A stretch of 64,000 bases of DNA, from NCBI RefSeq assembly GCF_026230105.1, contig NC_079485.1:30547572-30611571 (forward strand), written 5' to 3'. Positions 1 through 10,861 of the stretch are shown piece after piece. The position numbers and the translations under genes are program-made. This stretch comes from Diorhabda sublineata. Its lineage: Eukaryota; Arthropoda; Insecta; Coleoptera; Chrysomelidae. Positions within the stretch are counted from its first letter, which is position 1; every line of letters begins with the position of its first letter. Under the pieces are notes generated by a model. It had not been told where the DNA came from, ran no database searches, and saw nothing but the letters and a program-made list of their open reading frames with translations.

Positions 1-958
1 ACAACATTTTATCCGTACTTTTTTGGCCACTTTGCCGTTCAAAAACTGATATTAATGGAGGTAATTACGTACACCAATGACTTCGAGGAGAGTTGCTGAT
101 TACACCCGGGCCCCACAGATTTCGCAGAGATATTAGAATAGACTCGATACTTCTGTAACAAACTTCGTATGATTAAAATATTAACAGACACAAGGTATTA
201 AATCGACATTGACTATTTTAAAAACATACGCAAACTGCGACCACTGACTTCGAAACATCTATAAGTAAGGTCACAAGAGCTCCGTTATGAATTTTTGTAA
301 CAGATTCTATTCACAATCTCTGCAGTCCAAATCCTAATCCAGCAGCCAGGCAGAAACGCATACCAGAAAATTGAACGCTGCGGTTCCTTCATGGTTTGGG
401 CGGGTATGTCAATGGAAGCAAAAACCGAGTTGGTTTCATCGGCGAAAGCTTCATCATAATGTAGACAATGCCTGTTCACATACTGCAGATATGGATTGGA
501 CAGCGCTTAGCCCGGACTCAAATCCTATCGAGAATTTATAAAATGAACTTAAGAGAAAAGTTCGGGCTAAAAATCCTGCGTCAGCCACGAAATCGGACCT
601 CAAAACGGAGCTTATTGAACAATGGAATATCATCGAAGAAGAACGAGTCAAGAAACTTATTCGATCAATGAAAAAAACGATTGGAGGCTGGTATTAGGAC
701 TCGGAGAGGGAACAATAAATATTCATAAATCAATTTCAAATAAATTATTATTCTGACGAATTTAAGCTTTTATTTTTTTTAATGTTAATTATAACCCTTT
801 TTCATCTTTTAAGATTCCTTTTCGTTTGATATTTTTTCTTTGCCAAATAAATTACTCAATTGCCAAGGCTAATAGCTTGGAGATGCTAAAATCAGAAAAA
901 AATGAGACCCTTGACCGCGTGCATACGACTTGAGTCGATATTTTTGCTTACGAGTGTA
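1..958 (+). mobile_element. Decayed Tc1-like DNA transposon (family 1, copy 1)
   Basis: Broken plus-strand reading frames recall the C-terminal half of a Tc1 transposase. Near 385-425 there is a stretch like SFMVWAGMS, and near 495-560 one like LSPDSNPIENL, the region holding the last catalytic acidic residue. Frameshifts and stops separate them. The right end near 958 reads, on the opposite strand, TACACTCGTAAGCAAAAA, matching the terminus at 15100 (TACACTCGCGAGCAAAAA). The left end is not recognisable and may lie outside the window. Non-functional relic. Confidence 0.65.
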
Positions 959-1148
959 TTTATATGTAGCACTGTTTATGTTTATTGACTTCTTCAGGTG
1001 TTCATTTCTGTTTTTTCTGCCACTATAGAAATATATAGATTGATGTATACTTTTTCTATTAAAAGAAAACATACGCGCCAGATTTCTTTACTTCTTTTTT
1101 AATTTCTCAGTAATCTCTTCTCACATGAGTTCTGTTAATAAATCCCCC

Positions 1149-1150
<2 letters not shown>

Positions 1151-1235
<85 letters not shown>
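1151..1235. repeat. Compound (TA)n(GA)n microsatellite
   Basis: About 50 bp of pure TA dinucleotides run directly into about 34 bp of GA dinucleotides. It lies in the intergenic region left of cyclin G. Confidence 0.95.
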
Positions 1236-1237
<2 letters not shown>

Positions 1238-1823
1238 ATGTGTGGCGCCCTCTCTGTTTTAATAAATAGAATATCTTTTGTTCTCTGTATAAATACCAGA
1301 GCCGACATCAATAATCTACATCTTAACTAACAGTCAAATTACTAATTATTCAAGATTATTTTTATCGTAAAATTAGATAAATAACAACTATAATTATAAA
1401 GAATCTCGATTTCTTTTTATAGATGTATATGTTACCCACTTTTTACACCTGAAATGGTGGTTGCATATACTATTTTTAAGATAAATAAAGGTATGTTCAC
1501 AATAGCAACCCACGAATTATATCAATTATTTATAAATATCATTTTTTGTTATTTGATAAGTCAGTATCAAATGTATAGATACGTTTGAATTTAAATCTTG
1601 TAAATAATTACATAATTGAAATTTTCAACATTAACGACATTAAAAATTGCCTGATTGCGTTTTGCGTATCTATGTTCTGTAAACAAGTTTTATATTTGAC
1701 ATTGTCAAAGTTTTTCTTTTACGTTAGAAGCTTCAAGGGAGAGTTGTATCACTTTTTGGTTTGATTTTACATACTTTATTTGCCTAATCAAACTAAAATA
1801 GTTATCTATTACAAAGCATCCGG

Positions 1824-1886
1824 GTAAGTGCTACACAATTATTGTGTTCAATACATTTATAATATAAGTATCATTCTTTGTTGTAG
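1824..1886 (+). other. Probable 5' UTR intron of cyclin G
   Basis: A strong donor (CGG|GTAAGTG) and a strong acceptor (TTTGTTGTAG|G) lie 63 bp apart and about 100 bp upstream of the cyclin G start codon. The size fits the short introns seen elsewhere in the window. Inferred from splice consensus only. Confidence 0.5.
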
Positions 1887-1988
1887 GTTTTAGGCCTTCT
1901 CCTACTTTTGCTGCAGCCGATTTTTTTATTAGAAGAAACGGTGGTATGGTAAAGTGTATATACTGATACAAGAAGTATAATTACATCT

Positions 1989-4900
1989 ATGGACCGTGGT
2001 AGCAAAAGAAGGGGTCGGCCTTTACCGGGTGCTCATGATGATACTAACATCAAACCAATTTTATTCAACCTTGAGGAAGCTCTTGCTGTAGAATCTCTCT
2101 ACAGACCCAACCTATTAGTTATTCAAAATGATATAAGGCCAGGAGAAGTTACACTTAAAGCTAGAGATAATGCTGTACGGCTTTTGAGATTTATGAAGGT
2201 TTGGTTTGATGTTCCAGAAAGAGCATTTTTCATTTCAGTTACTTATTTGGACCTCTTCCTCCAACGTACGAAGGTAAGATATCGAATAATTTTCTTATGA
2301 GAATTAATAATAAATTAATTGCAGTTCTTAGATAAAACTAATAATGCCTTCTATATGAAAGGTTGGATAGATTGAGTCTCTGATATGTAGACATAAATAG
2401 TGCAGATTGGTTTAGAACGTTTTTTTATCAGTAAATACATAGTTATTCTCTATCAGTTTATATTTTATTTAAATTATAATGTACCTGTAATTAAGATAAT
2501 AACTATATTTTCAAAGCTCAAGGCTGATGTAATAATTAGATAAATATTATGGTGAAGCTTTATTAGTCAATATTAACATTTGTTAGCACCTGTTATTTTT
2601 ATTTTCTTACTGTACATTTACCATTAATTTTAATAGTTATATAGGTCAAGTCTTTCCGGTAATAATAGTTGATATTTTTATTTTATTGCTTTATTTTTTG
2701 TCATTTGGTCCTATTTAGTAAATATTAATTTTATAACTCTATACAAATATTTGTGATTGTGAATTTTAATTTTACAGTCATTTGGTAATATAAAATTTAT
2801 TTTGGTTATTGTTATCAAACTTCTGATTTTACAGTGTCCCTCATATACTATCTCACTAATAGTTAATTTTCTTATATGATTTTAATATAAGCAAGACAAC
2901 CAATGAATTATTTTTGTTGCAAGAACTAGGTCAGATCTAAAAGAATCTAAATCATCTTAAGAATCATAAATATAAACTCCAATGTTTTTTTTTTCATTTT
3001 TAAAATCAGGTAGTGGCAGGCTACAAAAATAATGTTGGAAAGCTCTGAAATATCATTATTCTATGTTTTTATTGTATTATATTTGTGTTTACAAATATAA
3101 CAATAAATTTACTACAAGAGAGATCTCCCCACCTAGGAGTATCATTTTCCTAAACAAATATACTTAAATCAGAAAACAACTGATGAACAAATGGATCAAT
3201 TATTCAAGATAAAACTGGAAGAACAAAAACAAAAATAAATTATGTATTCAAACTTCCAGAGCACTCTTTAATCACTGCAGAACTTTCTGCATTAAGAGCA
3301 GCATTAGAAATGGTGCCTAAACTAATTTCATTATATTCACAGATAGTCAAAGCTCTCTAGAAAAAAATTGAAACCACAACAATCAAATTATTATTCAATG
3401 ATTTTATTGGCGTTTTTATTACTTTGAATATCATTTTTATGGACTCTTTCTCCATTAGGTTCAAGAGAAATACCTAAAATGTGTCGCTTTTGCATGTTTC
3501 TACTTAGTAACAGTGACAGAAAGATTGAGTCTATCAATCTTAGATATAATGTCCATTGCCCAGAACAACTTTGGTAAAGATGATCTGAACCGAATGTCAG
3601 GAATCATTCAAACCAAGCTTGGTTTGCAAGGCTCCTCCACTGAAATTACAACTTGTGCAGATATTCTCAAAATCTATTTGCAATACTTCAGATGTACCAC
3701 TCCAACTTTTATGTAAGTTATATATATTTAAATACATTTATTTATAAATGCTAGTTCAGATTAGCACTAAAAGAGGTTCCATATTTTGGGAAAAATAGTT
3801 TGGAGGATAACAAAAATAAAGCTAATAAGGAGGAATCTTTGATGTTGCAAGTAACTGAATGAAGGGTGATCAAAAAATGTGGAGAATTATAACCTCTTTA
3901 TAAGGGATTACATTAAATTTTTGTTACCTTATTTACTCTGTTTTTAATACAATGAAGACCTAGCTCAATATTTATGGAAATTGGGTTTTGGCTAATTTTT
4001 CTGAAACTTGACACGTCCTTCGAACCCCTTCTCTTATGGTACCCTTGGAATCTTTAGTGGTAGTTTTAGGCGAGGTTTTGGGGTTTCGTGTCCATTAACA
4101 CTTTTAATCAGATGGCTTTGAACTATAATTGTGCCAAAACCAATTCTCTTTCTCCTAGAGCACCTTCGTTACCTCAGGGGTAGTTTTTACGAGATGGGGG
4201 GGTTTAGGACTTCGTGCCCATTGAGACTTTCAATCAGTTTGCTTCAGACGATCATTGTGCAGATTCAGAAAAATTTGCCGAAATCCTTTAGGATTGATGA
4301 TGTTCCTTTTACCCAATTTTGATCACACTTTTTAGACAATCTGCTGAGGGATTTACCAAATTTATTGGGGGACAAATCCCCCGATTCATTTCAGTACTAT
4401 TTTTGTTAGTATTACATTTACAGGCAATAAAATTTATTTAGAACTTTTAATATTATTTATAGGGAAAGACTTAATGAAGATCATCTGATGAAAAAATTGG
4501 AAGTTTTAATGACAGACAGCAACTGTGCATTTTTCCGACCATCAGCTTTGGTATTTACTCTATTGAGATTAGAGGTAGACAAAAATTTCTCACATACCAT
4601 CAACAATAGAAGTACCTCTCATTTAGAAGATATACTTTCTTTTGTTTCGGCTCTTAAAGAATTGCAAAAAAAGTCCAAAGTAAGTAAAAGTATTAGTAAT
4701 TCATTTGAGAATGTTTGTACATAACAGAAGAAATTGAAACTAGCCATGACAACTTTGAAGTCTGGTGTATGGTAATAGTTTAGCTTCCTTTTTCTTGTGT
4801 GATGATTTGTCTTGATTTTACATCTTCATTAATTGAAATTTCTTCTAAAACATAGATAAAATATTTGACATTGATTAAAATTAAAATAGAAATCTGTTTT

Positions 4901-5669
4901 TACAAGAAAAATTGAATTTTTTAGGTGTCTTTTATCATTGATAGCTTTCTATGTATGTGAACCAAGCATTTTTAAATCTTTATGACTGAATATATGTTCT
5001 TTTATCGTATTAATGATCTATTTTATAAATACTAAGATGTTTGTCCTATGTAAACAGTGTCATCATGTCCTGGAGTAATTTTAGTTTTAGAAATTTTTTT
5101 CTGTTCTTTCTTCTTTTCAAGTTATTACCTTTTTTTAGATATGATTTTACATGTTCTTTTTACCATAACTTCTGTCTTGTATTTATTGGAATCTGATGTT
5201 ATTCTTCATGGTGGCGACATTTTTTCTTTGGAAATAAATTTCCTTTGATGCTCACATTTTTTAACAGTATTACTTTATTACTACTTTTTTTAACAGTATT
5301 ACTTTATTACTACTTTTTTTAACAGTATTACTTTATTACTACTTTTTTTAACACAATCAATTTAAATGCACACTTTCTAATGGTGATTCGTAGATACATC
5401 GTTTACTGTGTATCTTTAACAATATCCAATCCTTTATTTTCCAGTTAAGGACTCCAGAATTAGTGAAATGTTCCCAGCTGGCATCGAAAGTCCTCAAACA
5501 GTATGGTAAACCTCACCCTAATACAGCTCATATCAGGTGGACATGTATCCCAGACCAGTACAGAATGGGGCCCTTTTCCTCAAACTTGGGAAGCATCGAA
5601 GAAAAAACCAGTGAACCAGTGAAAGAAAGAAATGTGTACCTATGTCAGACCAACATGTATCATACCTAA
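1989..5669 (+). CDS. CycG: Cyclin G (G1/G2/I-type cyclin)
   Basis: Four coding exons join in frame: 1989-2273, 3459-3712, 4463-4679 and 5445-5669, giving 326 residues. All introns have GT-AG ends. The first exon carries an acidic N-terminal helix (NLEEALAVESLY) and the start of the cyclin box (KARDNAVRLLRFMKVWFDV, then YLDLFL). Exon 2 continues the fold with KYLKCVAFACFYL, and exon 4 ends with KCSQLASKVLKQYGKP followed by an aromatic tail typical of cyclin G proteins. The length is close to vertebrate cyclins G1/G2 and shorter than the Drosophila protein. In the family, cyclin G acts in cell-cycle and growth control, with PP2A and CDK5/GAK-type partners. The start is the first ATG after the probable 5' UTR intron. 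Intron 1 holds an RNase H relic of a LINE, and introns 2 and 3 hold tandem repeats. Cyclin I is the main alternative name. Confidence 0.85.
3235..3375 (+). mobile_element. LINE RNase H-domain relic in cyclin G intron 1
   Basis: A plus-strand frame reads KLPEHSLITAELSALRAAL, the second RNase H motif (acidic residue in a TAEL context) of I/Jockey-type non-LTR elements. Only about 45 codons are recognisable before a stop, with nothing clear on either side. Confidence 0.4.
4037..4262. repeat. Diverged two-copy tandem repeat (~120 bp unit) in cyclin G intron 2
   Basis: The block around TAGTTTTAGG...TTTCGTGTCCATT...TTTTAATCAG (4061-4115) recurs about 120 bp later as TAGTTTTTAC...CTTCGTGCCCATT...TTTCAATCAG (4181-4240). 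The copies are clearly related but diverged. No coding content is apparent. Confidence 0.6.
5263..5349. repeat. Three exact 29-bp tandem repeats in cyclin G intron 3
   Basis: A 29-bp unit beginning AACAGTATTACTTTATTACT and ending in a run of seven T is present three times in a row without mismatch, with a partial fourth start (AACA) at 5350. The perfect identity suggests recent expansion. Confidence 0.95.
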
Positions 5670-6154
5670 AATTTTTCCAAATAAATTTGAAACACTGTAA
5701 GCATATTCTCTTTAAATGTAAATGGGGTTTAGTTCGTACTGTTTGTGGTTTGTATGTTATTGCAAAGTAATTTAATTGAAAATCACACTTTATTGAGAAA
5801 CATCCTTTGCATAAACGTACAGCTAGAATTATTTTTAAGGGGCAATTATCTGAAACCCTACCTTTCAGTCTTTCAATATCACTTTTTTTTATTAAAAGTT
5901 AATATTCAATTGAACTTTTTGAGAAAGGTGGGGAATTTTGATAAAAACTGCAAGTATGATATCCATTTCTGAAGTCACATTTATTTAGATTCCTTATAAT
6001 GCATTTAATTTTGACATATTTTTAAAATTTTCAATAATAAGTCTAATTTAGACCTATAAGAAGGGTGCTTTTTTATTGTAAATTGTTATCTTCTTGCAGT
6101 TTTATTTCGGTCTTAGTCTCTTAGCTTACTGTACCTAGAAATAGTTGAAAAAAA

Positions 6155-6160
6155 AATAAA
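6155..6160 (+). terminator. Likely cyclin G polyadenylation signal
   Basis: AATAAA is followed directly by a GU-rich stretch (TGTGGTGTGATTGTTG), the expected downstream element. An earlier AATAAA at 5680 is only 11 nt past the stop codon and has no such element. Confidence 0.6.
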
Positions 6161-7059
6161 TGTGGTGTGATTGTTGTAAATTTTATATGTTTTTATGTAA
6201 AGAGTTGATATATTTTTTAGATAAATTTAAATATGTTAGGTAGGTCGCAATAGGCTATATTTTTGATCAGGTACATATCACATGCAAGAAATTTACCTTT
6301 TCTAATTGTCCAAAATGTGAAAATTTACTGAAATGTTTAATAATTGATTGCTGCTGAAGTGTACTAATACAATTATGTAATTAAATAAAAAAAATTGAAA
6401 AAATATAGTCCATTGCTAAAACAAAATAAAGAAAAAACTATTAAAAATTGAACACGCATCACAAAAAAAACTAAAACGAGAAAAATTTTAAAAAAACATA
6501 TATAAAATGCAAAAGATGCAAAAAAAATAAAAAATATTTTAAATTATAAAAAAATTAACCTTTGCATATTTTTCATTTTACACGTTTAGATAATAACGAA
6601 TATGCTTACATGTTTCATTTAATCACTAGTCCACTTTGATTTGTTACCATTCAATGGCATTTGAATAACTACATTAAATTTTCTGTAACATTTGTAGTGT
6701 TTTTCTTTCTACGAAAATCCACAATACTGTAAATAGTGTTACCAAAATTCTCATTTCTGATCAAGAACATTCTTTTTCAATAGTTACTTGGGATTTATTC
6801 TGGCTCATTTAACCCTCGGTGCTACTAAACAAAACCCTAATTAAACTAATTAAAAAATGCATGCAGTACATGTTCTCATAGACGACATGAAGACATCGTG
6901 TATGAAAAAGCCTCAAATTAGTTAGGGCAGACATTTCCAAGCACTCTGGCGCACAAAAAAATACACCAGAACAGTTGACAGTAATTTGCAAGTACAATTA
7001 ATTCTATATCTAAATAGGAAGACACCCGAATCGGCCGGATCCCAGGATACTCTAATCTT

Positions 7060-7400
7060 AAAAGGAAATGACAGCGGACGAGGTAAGAGGACAAGTATGT
7101 AGCTGGAGCAAATAAGGGTTTCAGAACATAGACGCCTAAGACAAGAAACAAAGGCACGAATTTATAAAGCAACAATCACATTTATGCATCAAAACGAAGC
7201 GACTATTGAAGACCACAGAAATGAAAATTCTCAGGTGGATCTCTGGAAAATACTATTAGACCGTGAATGAAACGAATACATCAGACTATTATATGACGAA
7301 CCAACTAAGTCGAATGACAGATGATTGATAAATCGAAATGGCAAGGAGTAATAAATCTCCAATTGGAACACGGAGGTGGAGTGGCAATCTAGAGTTAAGA
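7060..7400 (+). mobile_element. Non-LTR retrotransposon (LINE) fragment
   Basis: Broken plus-strand frames contain pieces such as KTTEMKILRWISGK and NEYIRRLYDE-like text, resembling the C-terminal region downstream of reverse transcriptase in RTE/CR1-type LINEs. Several stops and frame changes show it is dead. The rest of the 5670-8050 intergenic stretch is AT-rich with no gene seen. Confidence 0.45.
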
Positions 7401-8054
7401 TGAGGAGATATCTGAGAAGGAACAAGTGTTAGACCTATTGTGGAAGAAAGAAGAAGAAGACGGCTTTGCAAACCTAGGAACGGAACCCCGTTCAGATGTG
7501 GTACACCCCATTAAGAGCAATATAATTTATAAGTGGCAATCAACTCTTTAAAAGTCAAATAGAATTTATGGTCTGTTCACAGAGCAAGACATAGTGTTAA
7601 ATTTCAAAACAGTAAAAATATCAAAATGTTAAAGTGCTTCACACATTAAACTATAATCCTAGAACTAAGTCAGTATTAGCAAATCTACGGTGTAAATAGA
7701 ACCAAACATAAATCATAAATGCATGCAGATTTATATTCTCACTAGACTTCTTTACTATGCTTCCTTTTGCTCGTACTACGTACTACTGAACTAAGGATTC
7801 CCAGTGACGACTAAAAAGCGACTATCTTCAACGAGAAAGCATTCTCCGCACTGTAAGTATCAAGCCAACAATAATGTTTGTCAAAAAAAGGTAATTAATC
7901 AAGTATCCTTACATTAACCAAGTTGTGAAAGCGGCTCTGTGCTTATCACGTAGAAATAGTGATTTAGAATGTGCTTTTTCTACAAGTAACAGTATTTTAA
8001 CTGAATCTAACATCGAAAAGGTGCTGAACTCATATTTATACAAATTTAATGAGT

Positions 8055-8860
8055 TTAGCCAGTAATATACACAAGTTCATCCCATGAATACTCAATAGGA
8101 TTCAAGTCTGGGCTATGCGCTGGCAAGTTCACAGCGAGAAATTCAACATGCTGTAAATACAGCCGTACGGAACCTGCAGTATGTGGATGAGCATTGACCT
8201 GCATTAAAATGAAATTTTCACCGATCAAAATGGCGTACAGAACGACGTGATTCTTTAAACTTTCATCTATGTATCGGTTTGCCGTTAATCCTCCCACTCC
8301 ACCGGACAATTTCAATAAAATCAACTGTTTTTGCTTACATTGAAATGCCCGCCCAAACCGTCCAGAAACCTCCTCCAAAATTCATATTTTCTTTTAGGCA
8401 TCACCGCGCGAATCTTTTCCCAGGTCTTCTGTAGACTCGTTCTCTTCTATCGCTACCATGCAGGCACGCTCTGATTTCGTCTGAGAAGAGAACGGAGTCC
8501 CATTGTTCATCAATCCAATTAACCTATTCTCTGTCAAATCGTAGATGGCTGGGCTTTTTGGCTCAAGGTAAGTCTTCTTCTGACTGCCCAGCCACTCCTC
8601 GCGTTTCTCTGAGCTCTTATTGGACTTGAACACTAGTGAGAACCCGATTTGCTAACAATGAATCGGTGATTTCTCTCAGAGTGCACGTTTTTCTTCCGGA
8701 ACCGCGTTTTCCATCTTATGATAACGACGGTAAACTCTGGAAACAGCAGACTAATTCTTATTCAGCGCACTGTTCACTTTTTGCTATGACCTTGTCGCAA
8801 TAAGGTGACCGCCTATCACTTCTAGTGACCATTTTCAGGTAGAATTATACAATTTCGCGA
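8055..8860 (-). mobile_element. Decayed Tc1-like transposase
   Basis: On the minus strand the remnants follow the Tc1 order. A helix-turn-helix part (RVYRRYHKMENAVPEEKR-like) lies near 8670-8760. WDSVLFSDEIRACM, with the first catalytic Asp, lies near 8450-8500, and LPAHSPDLNPIEYSWDEL, with the last catalytic acid, near 8060-8130. At least three frameshifts or stops break it. It resembles the copies at 1-958 and 15100-15493. The span 8860-9950 shows no gene. Confidence 0.7.
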
Positions 8861-9959
8861 TCAGTTTCTTTGCCAGTGACTTGACTGGTCTTTTGTTTGC
8901 TATAGAGTGTAGTTTTCTTTTGTTTTCTAGCAAATTTCATCTCTATAGGGATGTATTTAATCGCTGTGTGGTAACATTATCCCTTATTTGTCTAATTTTT
9001 TTGAGTTTTGGGAGTGGGTATAATAAAAGAAACAACAAAAATATAAAATTCTATTTAACGTTTGACAAATAAAATAATACAACCCAATTTCAAAACATTA
9101 ATAAACTATCAAATTAACAATAACACAAAACTCTTAAATTTATATCAACAACCCACAACATGGAATTATAAGGAAAATAAAAGATCTCACAGTAATTTCA
9201 TAAAAAAATGTATTTTTGTTGTTTAAATCCTAATTTGAAAAAATTTTCATTATCGAGATTAGATTAAGGTTAAACGGCATTCTCTTATGAATATTTTACC
9301 CCCAATCGGGGCTGCTTTTCAGCTCAATTATCGGAAAGAAAACTAACTCTATATCTTTGTTCACAGTATATAATTTAGACACATTCCTGGATGTGTCAAA
9401 TGCGCATTCTTTGTTCTGAACATACATTCTTCCGCAAACGGTTTATGAACATCTAAAAGAATTCAAAACTAGCTAGAAGAAAAAATGTAGATAATTAACT
9501 GACCGAAGATTTATTCTTGATATTTGTGAATATAATATCAACTGCTGCGTTTTTTAAATTCAATTACGTAGAAAACCACATAGGTTAGAGGTTATTTCGT
9601 GGTAAATATCACAAGAAGGATGAATGCACATGCGCCGGATGGAAAATTCCTACTCATGTCCGAGGATACATTCGACGTATTCAGAATACGTTCGGAATTA
9701 TAAATGTGTGCTCCGCGAACACAGAATTTTAAATCCCGAACATGTTATATTAGCACTGCGAACGCACTATTTCAAAATGCGCATGAATCTGGTGCCAGGG
9801 CACGTTCGGGATATCTACCGCGAACAAAGCTTATAAAAATAAAATTATCGGGAGATCTTTTAAAATTCTGAAAAATACCTAACAAATACTTTTATAAAAA
9901 ATATATTTTTGTGTAAAATCACAGTCTTGCAAGTTTTCCAAAACTGTTCGAATTTGTTT

Positions 9960-10540
9960 TAAAATACAAGTTATTGAAAACCATGTACCAAACAGAAAAC
10001 CATGTACATGAGAACCTGAAGGAGAGCCCCGACCTCCCAAACCACGTTCCAAGTTAGAGAGTGGTGCCACCAATTCAAATATTTTGGAGCATTGATAACT
10101 GAAGATAATGACGTGACAAGAGTTGCTGCGGGGAACAGATGATTTTGGGCAGTCCAGAGAGCTCTGAAGTTTAGAGGGCACTCACCAAGGTCAAGCTCGG
10201 AATTCACAAGACAATAATTCGTCGTGGTCACATGCGGATGCTAGACTTGTTCTGAGTGAGCGGATTTTGAACTGCTGGGAACTTAAATTTCTGGCTCTGT
10301 TTGCGAGAATAGTGCATGAAGGATCTGGAGGAATGCTGAGCTGAGACAGATTTGGTGGCATTCATCCGGGGGGCGCGTTTGAGATGGCTGAGACACGTAG
10401 AGATGATACTCACGCTGAACCATGTATTGGAGGAGGTTGAAGCGGACCTAACCCAGCTAGGGTTAGCGCCGGTTAAATTACAATGTTTCAGGAATCAACT
10501 CAATTCCCCCGGGAAAGTATCGACCTTTGAAGCCCCAAAT
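9960..10540 (+). mobile_element. RTE-like LINE C-terminal fragment
   Basis: Plus-strand frames read FKYFGALITEDNDVTRV, then RALKF, and later VAFIRGARLRWLRHVEM and LEEVEADLTQLG. These are the post-RT segments of an RTE-type LINE and match the minus-strand copy at 12420-13340. Frames are interrupted throughout. Confidence 0.6.
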
Positions 10541-10661
10541 AGGGTGTACTGTTAATAAAAAATGGAGTTTATATTCTAGAGCAGTATTTAAAAATATTAT
10601 GTGAAAGAAAAATAGGTGATGAAGTTAAATGGAACAGAGTTGATTCGAGTGAATGGATTAT

Positions 10662-10667
10662 TTTATT
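10662..10667 (-). terminator. Likely polyadenylation signal of the SEC23IP-like gene
   Basis: TTTATT on the plus strand gives AATAAA on the minus strand, 195 nt past the stop codon. It is the nearest clean hexamer I see downstream. Confidence 0.45.
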
Positions 10668-10861
10668 CTCAATAGTGCAATAGTAGAAATGTTGAGGTAA
10701 TTAGTCGATTTTGACCTTTATTGGCAACCAAATTATACCAATAGTACGTACGTTTACCTCGGTAGTTTTCTTCGTTTAATGTTAGATTGAAAATTGGTGT
10801 GCAATAAATACGGGGCGTATCTTTCAGCAAGTGGCTTATAAAGCCACTCGAATAGCATGTA

